From Iamia sp. SCSIO 61187 (GTDB lineage: Bacteria; Actinomycetota; Acidimicrobiia; Acidimicrobiales; Iamiaceae): a stretch of DNA of 64,000 bases. Of this stretch, positions 16,406-25,203 are shown one piece after another. The position numbers and the translations under genes were made by a program. Below the pieces are notes generated by a model. That model was not told the DNA's origin, ran no database searches, and saw only the letters and a list, made by a program, of their open reading frames with translations. Numbering within the stretch: the stretch's first letter is position 1; every line of letters starts with the position of its first letter. The stretch lies in the NCBI RefSeq assembly GCF_019443745.1, contig NZ_CP050948.1, positions 4,158,001-4,222,000 of the forward strand, in the 5' to 3' direction.

Positions 16406-16435
16406 AAGATAGAGTCAATCTCATGTCTCGTGCAA
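16406..16435 (-). promoter_or_regulatory. Candidate promoter of the liv operon
   Basis: Read on the minus strand: TTGCAC, 18 bases, TATCTT, ending 42 bp before the permease ATG. Good match to the housekeeping sigma consensus; the spacer contains GAGACATGAGA, a partly palindromic stretch that could bind a regulator. No experimental support. Confidence 0.45.
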
Positions 16436-16499
16436 TGCCGATCGTGACGTCGGGCACTCTCGGTGAGCGACGCTTCGCCGCGCGTCATAGAGCTCGTCA

Positions 16500-16947
16500 C
16501 AGCCGAACGGTCAGAGGATCTGATTGGGCGTCCCCAGGCATTGACCCCGAGGTACATCTCACACTTCTGCTCCAGACCGATCGCCTTCAGCAGGTCGACG
16601 GCGTTCCCGTGGGACTCGTACCCCTTGGCCTCCTTGAAGTTGTCCCAGTCGCCAAGGCCTCGACGACCATGTGAGCGGCCTCGTCGAAGCGCGGGCGGGA
16701 CTCGTCCATCGGTATGCCGAAGCCCTCGTACTCACGGAGGGCCAGCCGCCGCCCTTACTCCGAACCGCACCCGGCCTCCAGCGAGGTGGTCGAGCAGCGC
16801 GATTCGCTCGGCCACTCGGAGAGGGTCGTGAGAGCGCAGGATCGCTCGAACCCACTCCTCGTCTGGCCCGAATCGACAAGCGACGGCACATGTCCCACGC
16901 AGATGCGAGAGAGGCGATGCCTCGAGCCGCCGCCATGCCTCGACCAA
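16500..16947 (-). pseudogene. Decayed luciferase-like (LLM) oxidoreductase remnant
   Basis: Three pieces of an LLM protein lie in order but in different frames: DPLRVAERIALLDHLAGGRVRFGV (ends near 16750), REYEGFGIPMDESRPRFDEAAHMVVEAL (near 16740-16655) and DWDNFKEAKGYESHGNAVDLLKAIG...LGVNAWG (near 16655-16540). The middle of the barrel between pieces two and three is missing and the C-terminus is lost. This is a relic with at least two frameshifts and an internal deletion. Confidence 0.6.
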
Positions 16948-16959
16948 CCGGTGCGTCGG

Positions 16960-17902
16960 TCATCCGGCCTGACCGTACCGGGACCCGTCATCGAGGAGGC
17001 GCCGGACCTCGCCGACAGCGCCCGCGATGGTGGACCGGTCGGCGCTCTGGGCGAGGAGGTTGAAGGTGCGGCAGCCCGCCTCGACGTAGGGGCGGAGAGC
17101 GCCGGCCACCTCCGCAGGTGTGCCGGAAGGGACGTAGCGGGCGAAGGTCGAGAACGGGACGCCGTAGATGCCCTCCATCGCCCGGGCCACGACGCGTTCG
17201 CCCTCGGCCCGGTCCTGGCCGAACCCACACCACACGGTCATCCCGTGGTGCCAGTCGCTCCTCGCTCGGCCCGCTGCGTCGGCTTCGTCGGCCACCTGGT
17301 CCACGGCGGCGGCGAACCGCTCCGGAGAGACCCAGATGCCGAGCCAGCCGTCCCCGAGCCGCCCGGCCCGCCGCACCGCCGCCGACGAGCGTCCACCGAC
17401 GACGATCGGGATCGGCTCGGCCGGGCAGGGGAGCACCTTCGTCCCCTCGACGGTGAAGAAGTCCCCACGATGGGTCACGGCCTCTCCACCGAGGAGACCT
17501 CGAAGCACGGTCATCGAGTCGTCCATCCGCCGGCCGCGGGTAGCGGGGTCCACTCCACACGACGCCACCTCGTTGCGGTCCTCGCCGCCGATGCCGACTC
17601 CGAAGACCAAATCGGCCCGGGGCCAGGGATGCGAGGGTCGAGAGCTGGCGCGCCACCACGACTGGGTGGCGCAGCACCAGCAGGTAGACGCTGATGTGGA
17701 TCGGCAGGGCCGGGACGAGCATCGCCAGAGCCGTGGCGTGGACGAGACCATCGATCCCGAAGCCACCGAAGAAGCTGACGTGGTCACCGACGACGAGATG
17801 GTCGACGCCGGCCTCAGCGAGTTGGTCCAACTCGTCGCGCATCGTCTCGTCTCCGGCTCCGAAGGAGAGGGGTGGGATCGTCCCGACCTTGACCGAACCC
17901 AC
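16960..17902 (-). pseudogene. LLM-class F420-type oxidoreductase with one frameshift
   Basis: Start ATG 17902 (MGSVKVGTIPPLSFGAGDETMRDELDQLAEAGVDHLVVGDHVSFFGG) and the rest of a full-length LLM protein (VFGVGIGGEDRNEV... to GEVRRLLDDGSRYGQAG) are on the same strand but one base apart in frame. The shift lies at the T-run 17609-17611: with one T fewer the protein reads through as LAPGRLVFGVGIGG and would have about 313 residues. All family motifs are otherwise intact (FTVEGTKVLPCPAEPIPIVVGGRS, GDGWLGIW). Recent mutation or base-calling error are both possible. Confidence 0.75.
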
Positions 17903-17904
17903 GC

Positions 17905-18509
17905 TCAGCTCCGTCCCGCCGGGGCCTGGGCATCTGAGGCGCCCGGCCGCGCCCAGACGAGGGCGAAGTCGTCGCCACGGCGCTCGACCCGGAGCCCGAC
18001 GGCGATGGCGCAGGGGTCGAGCTCGGTTGCGGCGACGACCCGCAGGCCCTCCTCGAGCTCAACTACCGACGCGGCGAAGGCGATCGACTCTGCCCACCCC
18101 GGGTGGAGGCTTCGATCGCTCACGGCGAGGCTGATGACCCGGCCCTCGCCTGATACGGCCTCGAAACGTGCGTCGTCCGAGGCACCATCGGAGCAGAAGC
18201 GTCGGGGCGGCTGGCGCCAGAGGCCACACGCCCGGCCGCGCTTCAGAGGGCGGCAGTGGGCGACGCCCCCTCCCATCAGGACCGACGCCGAGTAGGCTAC
18301 GTCGGGCACGCCGAGGTGGGCCGCCAGCACCTCGGTGCTGACGAACCCCGGTGGGGGGACGATGCCATCTGTCGGCCCGGCCGAAGCCCTGCGTCGCCGA
18401 TCGCCTCCACGACGGCATCGAGGATCAGGTCGCACACGTGGCGGTCGGTGCTGCGCACGTAGTCCGTCTCGCCGACACCGACGATGGCGGTGGTACCCGA
18501 GAATCCCAC
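17905..18509 (-). pseudogene. Thiolase N-terminus joined to a DUF35 C-terminus (deletion remnant)
   Basis: From a GTG at 18509 a thiolase N-terminus reads MGFSGTTAIVGVGETDYVRST...LILDAVVEAIGDAGL, then needs a frameshift near 18380 to continue DGIVPPPGFVSTEVLAAHLGVPDVAYSASVLMGGG. Straight after that glycine run the frame becomes a DUF35 protein: LWRQPPRRFCSDGASDDARFEAVSGEGRVISLAVSDR...VVELEEGLRVVAATELDP. The body of the thiolase and the start of the DUF35 gene are missing. This is best explained by a large internal deletion across a former thiolase-DUF35 pair, plus a point frameshift. Confidence 0.65.
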
Positions 18510-18579
18510 GGGTCTCCCTTCCCGGTCGCCCGGACGTCGGGCTTGGTCGTGTCGTGGGCCGAGCGACAAGATACACGAC

Positions 18580-19302
18580 ATGTCGAACGCAGCGCGCCAG
18601 GTCGGCTCGGCCCCGACGCCTGTGGACGTCACCGGCGATCTGCACCTCTTCGACCGGGGCGATGGTCCCGGGGTCGTCTTCACCCACGGCTTCGCCGACG
18701 ATTCCACCACCTTCGACGCCCTCATCGCCGAGGTCGGCCAAGTGCACAGGGTGGTGACGTGGGATCTGCCCGGCCACGGCCACTCACCCCTGGGGAGACA
18801 CCGATCGACGCGCGCCACCGGGCTGGCCGGACTCGGACGTGCGATCGACGCCGCAGGCCAGCGGCCGGTGACCCTGATCGGCCACAGCCTCGGGGGCTAC
18901 CTCTCGTTGTGCCGGGCGGCGCTCGCGCCGGGCGGGGTGGCGGGGCTCGTGCTCATCGCCACCGGTCCCGGGTTCCGGGACCCCGACAAGCGCGCGGCGT
19001 GGAACGAACGCATCAGCGCCTACGCGGCCAAGCGGGGCGTGGCCCCTCAGGCAGTGGGTCTGGCCGAGCAGCCCGACGGGCTGGTCATCGAGCGGCTGGC
19101 TTCGATCACGGCGCCGACCCTCGTCGTCGTCGGTCGCGAGGATCGTGCGTACCACCGGGGTGCTGAGCTCATGGCGAGAGTCATGCCCGATGCCACCTTG
19201 CTTGTCGTCGCCGGTGCCGGCCACTTCCCCCACCGGACGCACACCCCGGAGGTCGCGCAAGCCGTCGGCGTGCTGCTCGATCAGGTGCGAAGCTCGACAT
19301 GA
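18580..19302 (+). CDS. Alpha/beta-hydrolase
   Basis: 240 residues from ATG 18580. Oxyanion motif FTHGFADDSTTF, nucleophile elbow GHSLGG, acid in VVGREDRAYH and His in GAGHFPHRT are all in place, so it is probably active. The cap region is short. It is the one intact gene inside the decayed block 16.5-20 kb and diverges from the thiolase/DUF35 remnant across about 70 bp. Substrate unknown; a lactonase or esterase of small acyl compounds is plausible. Confidence 0.85.
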   Translation: MSNAARQVGSAPTPVDVTGDLHLFDRGDGPGVVFTHGFADDSTTFDALIAEVGQVHRVVTWDLPGHGHSPLGRHRSTRATGLAGLGRAIDAAGQRPVTLIGHSLGGYLSLCRAALAPGGVAGLVLIATGPGFRDPDKRAAWNERISAYAAKRGVAPQAVGLAEQPDGLVIERLASITAPTLVVVGREDRAYHRGAELMARVMPDATLLVVAGAGHFPHRTHTPEVAQAVGVLLDQVRSST

Positions 19303-19319
19303 CCGGCCCGGGCTCGTCA

Positions 19320-19759
19320 CGTGGCACGACAGCATGAGGACCTGCCGCTCCCTCGGCTGCGAACGGCTACAGCGGTAGAAGACCAAGAGGTCAGCGCGCA
19401 ACGACTCGGGGAAACCGAGGATCTTCGTGAGATCCGGGTCCCGCAGGCGTCCGAACTCGCAGCCAAGCTTCGTTGGCTCGGCGCGACCGCACACGTCCGG
19501 CGCATCGGCGGCATCGGCCAGCCAGCCCGCAGCGCCGAGGTGGTCCGGGTGGCCGCGGGTCACCATGACAGCGTGGACGTCGGTGATCGTGATGCCCGCC
19601 TCGGCGAGCAACGCCTCCGCCTGGGCAGTGCTGTCGTGCCACGTCATCCCCGGGGTCGACCACGGCTGGGGTCGGCCCGAGCAGCAGGTAGCAGTTGACG
19701 GTGCCGACTGGGAACGGGGTCGGCAGCTCGGCGCTGCGCGATGATCGCCCGGTGGCCAC
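19320..19759 (-). pseudogene. Metallo-beta-lactamase-fold hydrolase remnant
   Basis: N-terminal frame (LPTPFPVGTVNCYLLLGPTPAVVDPG) and the following frame (WHDSTAQAEALLAEAGITITDVHAVMVTRGHPDHLGAAGWLADAA) belong to one MBL-fold protein but are separated by a shift at a G-run near 19650. The metal motif THxHxDH is altered to TRGHPDH, and the protein breaks off after LRADLLVFYR, so about a third is lost. Not expected to be functional. Confidence 0.6.
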
Positions 19760-19771
19760 CGAGTACGGCCG

Positions 19772-19980
19772 TTACGCGGGGCTGGCGAGCACCTCGGCGG
19801 CCCGGTCCGGTGCTTGCCCGTGGGTCACGGTTGCGGTGTACCGCCGGGCGGTCTTGGCGAGCTGGGTTGCGGTTGCGATGTCGACGTGATGACCCACCAG
19901 GCCACGGCCGAGCTTCCTGCATCGCCGCCGCGAGGTCGGCTCGGGCGGCGAGCTTGTTCGGCGGTTTCGTCGAGGTTCAT
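19772..19980 (-). pseudogene. Short remnant, possibly of a PaaI-like thioesterase N-terminus
   Basis: Starting at ATG 19980 (MNLDETAEQ), pieces in three frames (LAARADLAAAMQEA, then LGRGLVGHHVDIATATQLAKTARRYTATVTHGQAPDRAAEVL) look like one small helical stretch broken by two shifts. It recalls the N-terminal helices of THEM4/PaaI-like thioesterases such as the one at 3245 (LSHALVSHRASP), but the match is weak. It starts inside the last codons of the MMPL gene. Confidence 0.3.
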
Positions 19981-22208
19981 GGACCGGGCTCCCAAGCGGG
20001 CCGGTCTGGGCCGTCGTCGAGCGGGGGGGTCGAAGTCTTCGTGGCGTCGGTGCCCTCGATCGCGAGATCGGGTAGGACACGGTCGAGCCAGCCCGGGATC
20101 CACCAGTTGGCGTCGCCGAGGACGCTCATCGTGGCCGGCACGAGCAGCAGTCGGATGATGGTGGCGTCGAGCAGGACAGCGACGGCGAGACCCACCCCGA
20201 ACATCTTGATCTCGGTGCTGTCCCCGGCGACGAAGCTCGCGAACACGGCGAACATGATGGCCGCTGCGGCGGTGATGACGCGGGCGCTAGCCGACAGGCC
20301 GTGCACGATCGCCTTCGTGTTGTCGCCATCGGCCAGCCATGCTTCTCGAACGCGCGAGAGTATGAAGACCTCGTAGTCCATCGAGAGGCCGAAGAGCACT
20401 GCGAACAGGGCCATCGGCAGAAACGAGATGATGGGCACGGTTTGCTCGAGCCCGATGAGGTCCTTCGCCCACCCCCACTGGAACACGGCGACGATCACGC
20501 CGTAGGAGGCGGCGATGCCCAAGAGGTTCATCGCCGCGGCTTTGGCCGCGACGACCGGGGCTCTGAACACGGCCGTGAGCAGCACGAAGCTGAGTAGAAC
20601 GACGGCCGCGATGAAGAGGGGGAGCCGATCGTTGAGACGTCCGGAGATGTCGATGTAGAAGGCGGTCGCGCCGGTTACCTCGATCTGTGCCCCTGCCTGC
20701 TCTTCGAGGGCGGTCTGGCCTCGGATGGTCCGCACCAGATCGGCGGTGGCCTCGTCCTCGGGGCCGCTGGAGGGGATGACCTGCACGATGGCGCTGGTGC
20801 CGTCGTCGTTGGGAAGCGGGGGCGTGACCTGCTGGACCTCAGGAAGTCGCCCCAGTCGTTCGCTTACTGTCCCGGCTGCGCCGGGTTCGGCGTCGGTGAG
20901 GTCGATGACGACGAGCAGCGGTGCGTTGGCGCCGACTCCGAAACCCCTGGTGAGCAGGTCGAAGGCGACACGAGGGGGTGACCCCTCCGGCCGATTGCGG
21001 GCGTCGGGCCACCCGGTGTGCAGGCTGAACGCAGGTATGGCCAGCACAAGGAGGAAGGGAAGGCCGACGGCGAGCGCCGCCCATGGTCGAGCGGTGACGG
21101 CCCGTGCCCATCTCGCACTCCACGCAGTCGTGGAGTCGGGGTCGATCTCGGCCCGGACCTTCACGAAGGGGGTGCGGAGCCGGTCGATGTTGGTGCCGAC
21201 GAGGCCGAGCGTGGCCGGCAGGAGGGTGATCGCTACCAGCACGGCGACGGCGACGGTGATCGCAACTGACACGCCCATGCTGGCGATGAGCGGGATGCCG
21301 ACCAGGGTGAGGCCGAGCATCGAGATCATGACCGTAACCCCGGCGAAGACGACCGAGCGGCCGGCGGAGTGGATGGCCATGCCGACCGAATGGCAGGGAT
21401 CGTGGCCGTGGGCGAGGTGCTGTCGATGGCGGGTGACGACGAACAGCGCGTAATCGATGCCGACGGCGAGCCCGATCATCGATGCCATCACAGGGGCGAC
21501 CGAAATGACGTCCATGCCGTTGGCGAGGAGCCCGATGAGCAACACCCCGACGACGACCCCGATGATCGCGCCAAGGAGGGGCGCGAGCATGGCGATCACG
21601 GAACCGAACGCAATGAGCAGCGTTGCGATCGCAACGACTAGCCCGATGATCTCCGACGTCCGAGCTTGTTCCGGGTCGGTCCGTTCGACGACCTGGCCGC
21701 CGTAGCCGACCTCGATGCCTGCGGCTCGTGCGGGGGCGGCGGTCTCGAACAGCGCTTCGACCTGGTCCTTGGGCACCGAACGGGCGCCGACGTCGTAGAC
21801 GATCTGGGCGTAGGCGACGGTGCCGTCAGGGGACTGAAGTACTGGTGCGGCAGGCCCGAACGGGTCGATGACCTGGCGGACGTGGTCTAGGGCTTCGACC
21901 TGTGAGAGGGTCTCGGCGATGGCGGCCTGGTTGGCGGCGTCGGTGACCTGTCCGTTCGTGGTGGCGAACACGGCGATGGCCCGTCCCCCAGCCTGAGCGG
22001 GGAAGCGCTGCTCGAGCTGGTCGAGTGCCTGCTGGGAGGGGGTGCCGGGCACCTCGATGTTGTCCGTGGTGGGCTTCCCGAACGCAATTGACAGAGCGGC
22101 GATCACGGCGACGCCAGCCAGCCATGCAGTGATCACGCGCCAGGGGTGGGTGGCGGCAAACCGGCCGAGCCGGTACAGCGAGCTCATGCCGCTACTCGAG
22201 CGATCCAT
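19977..22208 (-). CDS. MMPL/RND-family transporter
   Basis: 743 residues, twelve predicted membrane helices in the RND arrangement: TM1 near residues 20-40, a large extracytoplasmic loop, helices 2-6, a second loop after PFLLVLAIPAFSLHTGW, and helices 8-12. Typical motifs are SMIGLAVGIDYALFVVTRHRQ and FGLSMDYEVFILSRVREAW, where Asp-Tyr pairs mediate proton relay. Family members in actinobacteria export lipids or hydrophobic compounds. The start overlaps the stop of a small upstream frame (TGATG), suggesting coupling. An alternative start is Met8 (22187). Confidence 0.9.
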   Translation of the reverse strand: MDRSSSGMSSLYRLGRFAATHPWRVITAWLAGVAVIAALSIAFGKPTTDNIEVPGTPSQQALDQLEQRFPAQAGGRAIAVFATTNGQVTDAANQAAIAETLSQVEALDHVRQVIDPFGPAAPVLQSPDGTVAYAQIVYDVGARSVPKDQVEALFETAAPARAAGIEVGYGGQVVERTDPEQARTSEIIGLVVAIATLLIAFGSVIAMLAPLLGAIIGVVVGVLLIGLLANGMDVISVAPVMASMIGLAVGIDYALFVVTRHRQHLAHGHDPCHSVGMAIHSAGRSVVFAGVTVMISMLGLTLVGIPLIASMGVSVAITVAVAVLVAITLLPATLGLVGTNIDRLRTPFVKVRAEIDPDSTTAWSARWARAVTARPWAALAVGLPFLLVLAIPAFSLHTGWPDARNRPEGSPPRVAFDLLTRGFGVGANAPLLVVIDLTDAEPGAAGTVSERLGRLPEVQQVTPPLPNDDGTSAIVQVIPSSGPEDEATADLVRTIRGQTALEEQAGAQIEVTGATAFYIDISGRLNDRLPLFIAAVVLLSFVLLTAVFRAPVVAAKAAAMNLLGIAASYGVIVAVFQWGWAKDLIGLEQTVPIISFLPMALFAVLFGLSMDYEVFILSRVREAWLADGDNTKAIVHGLSASARVITAAAAIMFAVFASFVAGDSTEIKMFGVGLAVAVLLDATIIRLLLVPATMSVLGDANWWIPGWLDRVLPDLAIEGTDATKTSTPPLDDGPDRPAWEPGP

Positions 22209-22330
22209 CAGGCTGAGGTCATAGCGCGCGTGACGTCGGTCGACCGCTGACGATCACCCTCGAGGATCTCGAACGCCGTCTCGTCCGCTTCGTCCACACC
22301 GAGGGTTTCAACAACAGTTTTAGACGACAC
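22208..22330 (-). CDS. Possible 40-residue coupled peptide ahead of the MMPL gene
   Basis: GTG 22330 opens a frame of 40 residues (MSSKTVVETLGVDEADETAF... ending VTRAMTSA) whose TGA overlaps the MMPL ATG as TGATG. The composition is acidic and protein-like, and the overlap is of the kind used for translational coupling. No clear Shine-Dalgarno at the expected distance and no known family, so it may be a leader or the tail of a lost gene. Confidence 0.3.
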   Translation of the reverse strand: MSSKTVVETLGVDEADETAFEILEGDRQRSTDVTRAMTSA

Positions 22331-22405
22331 GTCCAGGATGGTAGACCCTCGCCAGTCGCCCGGCCACCGGCCAGGCGCCCGATCTGGCCAATGCGAGGAG
22401 CGACC

Positions 22406-23476
22406 ATGAAGCTCGACCTGATGACAGGCGGAATCGGTCTCCGCGGCGTGCAGGCGCTCGCGTCAGCTGCGGAGGCGTCGGGGCATGACGGCCTCGTCAT
22501 CACCGAAGCCGGGCGTACGGCGTACCTGTCGTGCGCGGCTGCGGCGCTCGCCGCCGACGTCGACATCCTGACGGGGATCGCAGTCGCCTTCCCTCGCAGT
22601 CCGATGGTCACCGCCTCCACCGCCTGGGAGCTCGCCGACGCGAGCCGAGGGCGCTTCCGGCTGGGGCTGGGCACCCAAGTCCGAGCACACATCGAGCGGC
22701 GCTACAGCACGGACTTCGACCACCCCGGCCCTCGCCTCGAGGACTACGTCCGCGCCGTGCGGGCGTGCTTCGCCGCCTTCCGGGGCGACGATGGGCTCGA
22801 CCACCACGGCGACTTCTACGACCTGACGCTCCTGCCGAAGATGTGGTCGCCCGGGCCGATCGACGTGCCGGACCCGCCCATCGACATCGCCGCCGTCAAC
22901 CCGTGGATGTTGCGCCTCGCCGGACGCGTAGCCGACGGGGTCCACGTCCATCCGCTCAACACCTCGACCTACCTGCGCGACACGGTCGTCCCCAACCTCA
23001 CCGCGGGAGCCGAGGGCGCCGGCCGCACGATCGAGGACCTCGACGTCATCGTCCCTGCGTTCATCGTGATCGGCGACGACGAAGCTGAGCAGGACCGCTG
23101 GCGCGAGATGGCCCGGATACAGGTCGCCTTCTACGGCTCGACCCCGAACTACGCCTTCATCTTCGAGCAGATCGGTCGTGACGACATCACCCCGCAGCTT
23201 CGGACCCACCAGAAGACGGGCGACATCGCACGCATGGCGGCCGTCATCGACGACGACGTCCTGCGCGAGTTCACCATCCAAGCGACATGGTCGACCGCCG
23301 CCGAAGCGATCGCGTCCCGCTACCGGGGCATCGCGTCACGCGTCGTCAACTACTTCGGGGCAGCGGCGTGGGCCCAGGACCCTGGATGGCTCGAACGCTG
23401 GAGAGACGTCACCACGACGCTGCGCGCCGGAACCACCGCGCCTTCATCACCAGTACATGAGTCCCCTTTGGGCTGA
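22406..23476 (+). CDS. LLM-class F420-dependent oxidoreductase, paralogue of 5486-6514
   Basis: 356 residues from ATG 22406 (MKLDLMTGG). It aligns without gaps over almost its whole length with the gene at 5486: shared runs include VITEAGRTAYLSCAAAALAA, AVAFPRSPMVTA, GRFRLGLGTQVRAHIERRY and QVAFYGSTPNYAFIFEQ. It carries about 14 extra C-terminal residues (PSSPVHESPLG). The stop overlaps the ATG of a small HTH gene by one base (TGATG), a coupling not present in the other copy. It diverges from the MMPL exporter. Confidence 0.9.
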   Translation: MKLDLMTGGIGLRGVQALASAAEASGHDGLVITEAGRTAYLSCAAAALAADVDILTGIAVAFPRSPMVTASTAWELADASRGRFRLGLGTQVRAHIERRYSTDFDHPGPRLEDYVRAVRACFAAFRGDDGLDHHGDFYDLTLLPKMWSPGPIDVPDPPIDIAAVNPWMLRLAGRVADGVHVHPLNTSTYLRDTVVPNLTAGAEGAGRTIEDLDVIVPAFIVIGDDEAEQDRWREMARIQVAFYGSTPNYAFIFEQIGRDDITPQLRTHQKTGDIARMAAVIDDDVLREFTIQATWSTAAEAIASRYRGIASRVVNYFGAAAWAQDPGWLERWRDVTTTLRAGTTAPSSPVHESPLG

Positions 23477-23700
23477 TGACCGAGTGGATGGACTCCTCCG
23501 AGGTCGCCGAACTGCTCGGCATCTCGCCTCGGACCCTCGACAACTGGTGCCACTGCCGGAAGATCAAGTACTGCAAGCCGGGGCGAAAGCGCCGGTTCCG
23601 CCGTTCGGATGTGATGGACTTCCTGGCCGAGAGCGGCCCGCGAGGTCGATCGCAGATGGCCGCCCGGCCAGCAACGCTCACGACCCAACGGCTTGACTGA
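23476..23700 (+). CDS. Small helix-turn-helix (excisionase/MerR-like) protein
   Basis: 74 residues. The helix_turn_helix_17 / excisionase pattern is clear: MDSSEVAELLGISPRTLDNWCHCRKIKYCKPGRKRRFRRSDVMDFL, i.e. winged HTH with the basic wing before the final helix. Such proteins act as excisionases or small regulators. The ATG overlaps the oxidoreductase stop, so it is co-translated with a metabolic gene, and no integrase is near. A regulatory role for that operon is more likely than excision. Confidence 0.8.
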   Translation: MTEWMDSSEVAELLGISPRTLDNWCHCRKIKYCKPGRKRRFRRSDVMDFLAESGPRGRSQMAARPATLTTQRLD

Positions 23701-24025
23701 ACAGGCACGAGTCCGGACTGGCACGTCCCGGTGGCGGTCTGCTTCCACTGGTGCGCTGGGCCGCCTTCCTCGCACCGTCGGCCCGGCGCTCTCGCCTGCG
23801 TCGCAGGCTCGGCGCGTTGATCCGATGACAAGGAGCGATCCGCGAGCTGACTGCTCGACCCTTCAAGACTCGATTGGCAAAGCTGAAAGACCGGCTCGGC
23901 CCCGACCTGCCACGCCGCCCCGTGCCTCGGCACGATGACAGCCAGGCGCTCGCCGCGCCCCGTCATGACCCGAGGAACGACGCCCTAGCTGGAGCTGCGC
24001 ACTTGGCCTCTTCGACCACACCGTA
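23701..24025. other. Gap without recognisable gene
   Basis: About 325 bp between convergent genes. Short frames on both strands show no protein-like pattern or family motif, and no strong hairpin stands out. Confidence 0.5.
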
Positions 24026-24655
24026 TCAGGCTGATCCTGGTGATTTCTCCAGCGCCGGGCGAAGGATCTCGGCCAAGAAGCTCTCTGCGTCCTCGACTGG
24101 AGCGAGGATGAGGGAGATGCCGATGCGCACCAGCCAACCCGACAGGACCCGACCATCACGGTGAGCGATCTGACCCTCCGAGGCGAGTAGGTCCAGCACC
24201 GGCGACAGCACCGCCCCGGCCCGGTCGATGATCTCTGGGAGCTCGGTCGCAAGCAGCGGGCCGATCACGGCTGGTTCGTCGCGTAGCACCTTCTGCAGCA
24301 CGGGATGGGACCTCGCCTCGCTGACCAGCCCGCTCAGGATCCGCACGACCAGAGCGGGACCATCCTCCTTGCCGTCGATGGAAGGGATCATGTCAAGGAG
24401 GCGCTGCAGATCACGAGCGATCAGCAGACCGAGGATCTGCTCGATCCCACCAGCCTGCCGGTACACGGTCACCCGGCTGACGCCCATCTCGGCCGCGATG
24501 TCCGGCACCCGCGTGCGGGCGATGCCGTGGCGCACGAAGCATGCCGCCGCAGCGTCCAGCAAGGGGTCCAGTGCGACCGAGGGGCGATCGGGCAGCCCCG
24601 CCATGGTGACGCCCGGAGGCTCGTCTTCATCGTGCGCAGCGACTGCGGGCGTCAT
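24026..24655 (-). CDS. TetR-family transcriptional regulator
   Basis: 209 residues. HTH: AAAACFVRHGIARTRVPDIAAEMGVSRVTVYRQAGG (about residues 33-68); the rest is the helical sensor domain. Start ATG 24655 lies within an inverted repeat TACGA-N10-TCGTA (24655-24674), a candidate autoregulatory operator. It diverges from the cyclic-nucleotide-binding protein gene 50 bp away, so both are probably controlled together. A second internal Met (residue 18) is a possible alternative start. Confidence 0.88.
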   Translation of the reverse strand: MTPAVAAHDEDEPPGVTMAGLPDRPSVALDPLLDAAAACFVRHGIARTRVPDIAAEMGVSRVTVYRQAGGIEQILGLLIARDLQRLLDMIPSIDGKEDGPALVVRILSGLVSEARSHPVLQKVLRDEPAVIGPLLATELPEIIDRAGAVLSPVLDLLASEGQIAHRDGRVLSGWLVRIGISLILAPVEDAESFLAEILRPALEKSPGSA

Positions 24656-24674
24656 ACGATGCTACACTTTCGTA
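24655..24674. promoter_or_regulatory. Candidate TetR operator
   Basis: Inverted repeat TACGATGCTACACTTTCGTA in the 50-bp divergent region, overlapping the TetR start codon. The surrounding 25 bp are unusually AT-rich for this genome, as expected for a promoter. Prediction only. Confidence 0.4.
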
Positions 24675-24705
24675 AAACCGTTTCAGGTGCTCGGGTGAGG
24701 GGCAG

Positions 24706-25203
24706 ATGATGATCATGACCCACCTGACGCGGACAGCCCTCGAAGGTTGCCAGCTGATCGCCGGGCTGCCACGGGTCGCTGCACGTCGCCTCCTCATCGG
24801 AAGCGAAGTCTTTGCTGTGCCCGCCGGGGGGCTCGTGCTCGTCGAAGGCGATCCGAGCAACGACGCCTACATCCTGCTGAGCGGCGCCCTTGGAGTCGAG
24901 ACCCGACGTACGCATCTCGCCTGCCTGTCGGCCGGTGCCCACTTCGGCGAGGTTGGCGTTCTGACCGGGCGAGCCCGATCGGCGACTGTAGAAGCCATCG
25001 AGAGAAGCGACGTACTCCGCATCGACGGCAGGCGCTTTCGTGCGGCGGTCGAACGATCGGGCCCTTTCGGTACGGCGGTGCGAACCGAGATGGCACGACG
25101 ATCGTTCGTCGCCTCCCAGCCGTGGTTGACGGTCCCCTGCCAGCACACCCCGCCGGCTCGGAACGACGTGCACTCGGCCGTCAGGTTGGTGACAGGCGGC
25201 TGA
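24706..25203 (+). CDS. Stand-alone cyclic-nucleotide-binding domain protein
   Basis: 165 residues. A Crp-type beta-roll: VFAVPAGGLVLVEGDPSNDAYILLSGALGVE, then AGAHFGEVGVLTGRARSATVEAIERSDVLRID, with FGEVG-x-LTG-RARSA as the phosphate-binding cassette (conserved Glu and Arg present). There is no C-terminal HTH, so it is not a Crp/FNR regulator; it could be a sensor acting on a partner. GAGGGG lies 5 bases before the start. Divergent from a TetR gene. Confidence 0.8.
   Translation: MMIMTHLTRTALEGCQLIAGLPRVAARRLLIGSEVFAVPAGGLVLVEGDPSNDAYILLSGALGVETRRTHLACLSAGAHFGEVGVLTGRARSATVEAIERSDVLRIDGRRFRAAVERSGPFGTAVRTEMARRSFVASQPWLTVPCQHTPPARNDVHSAVRLVTGG

Noticed and set aside
14178-16412. Very long plus-strand open frame opposite the liv permease
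   Set aside because: High GC content keeps antisense frames open. Its translation is low-complexity Gly/Arg/Glu-rich, while the minus strand encodes a perfect permease.
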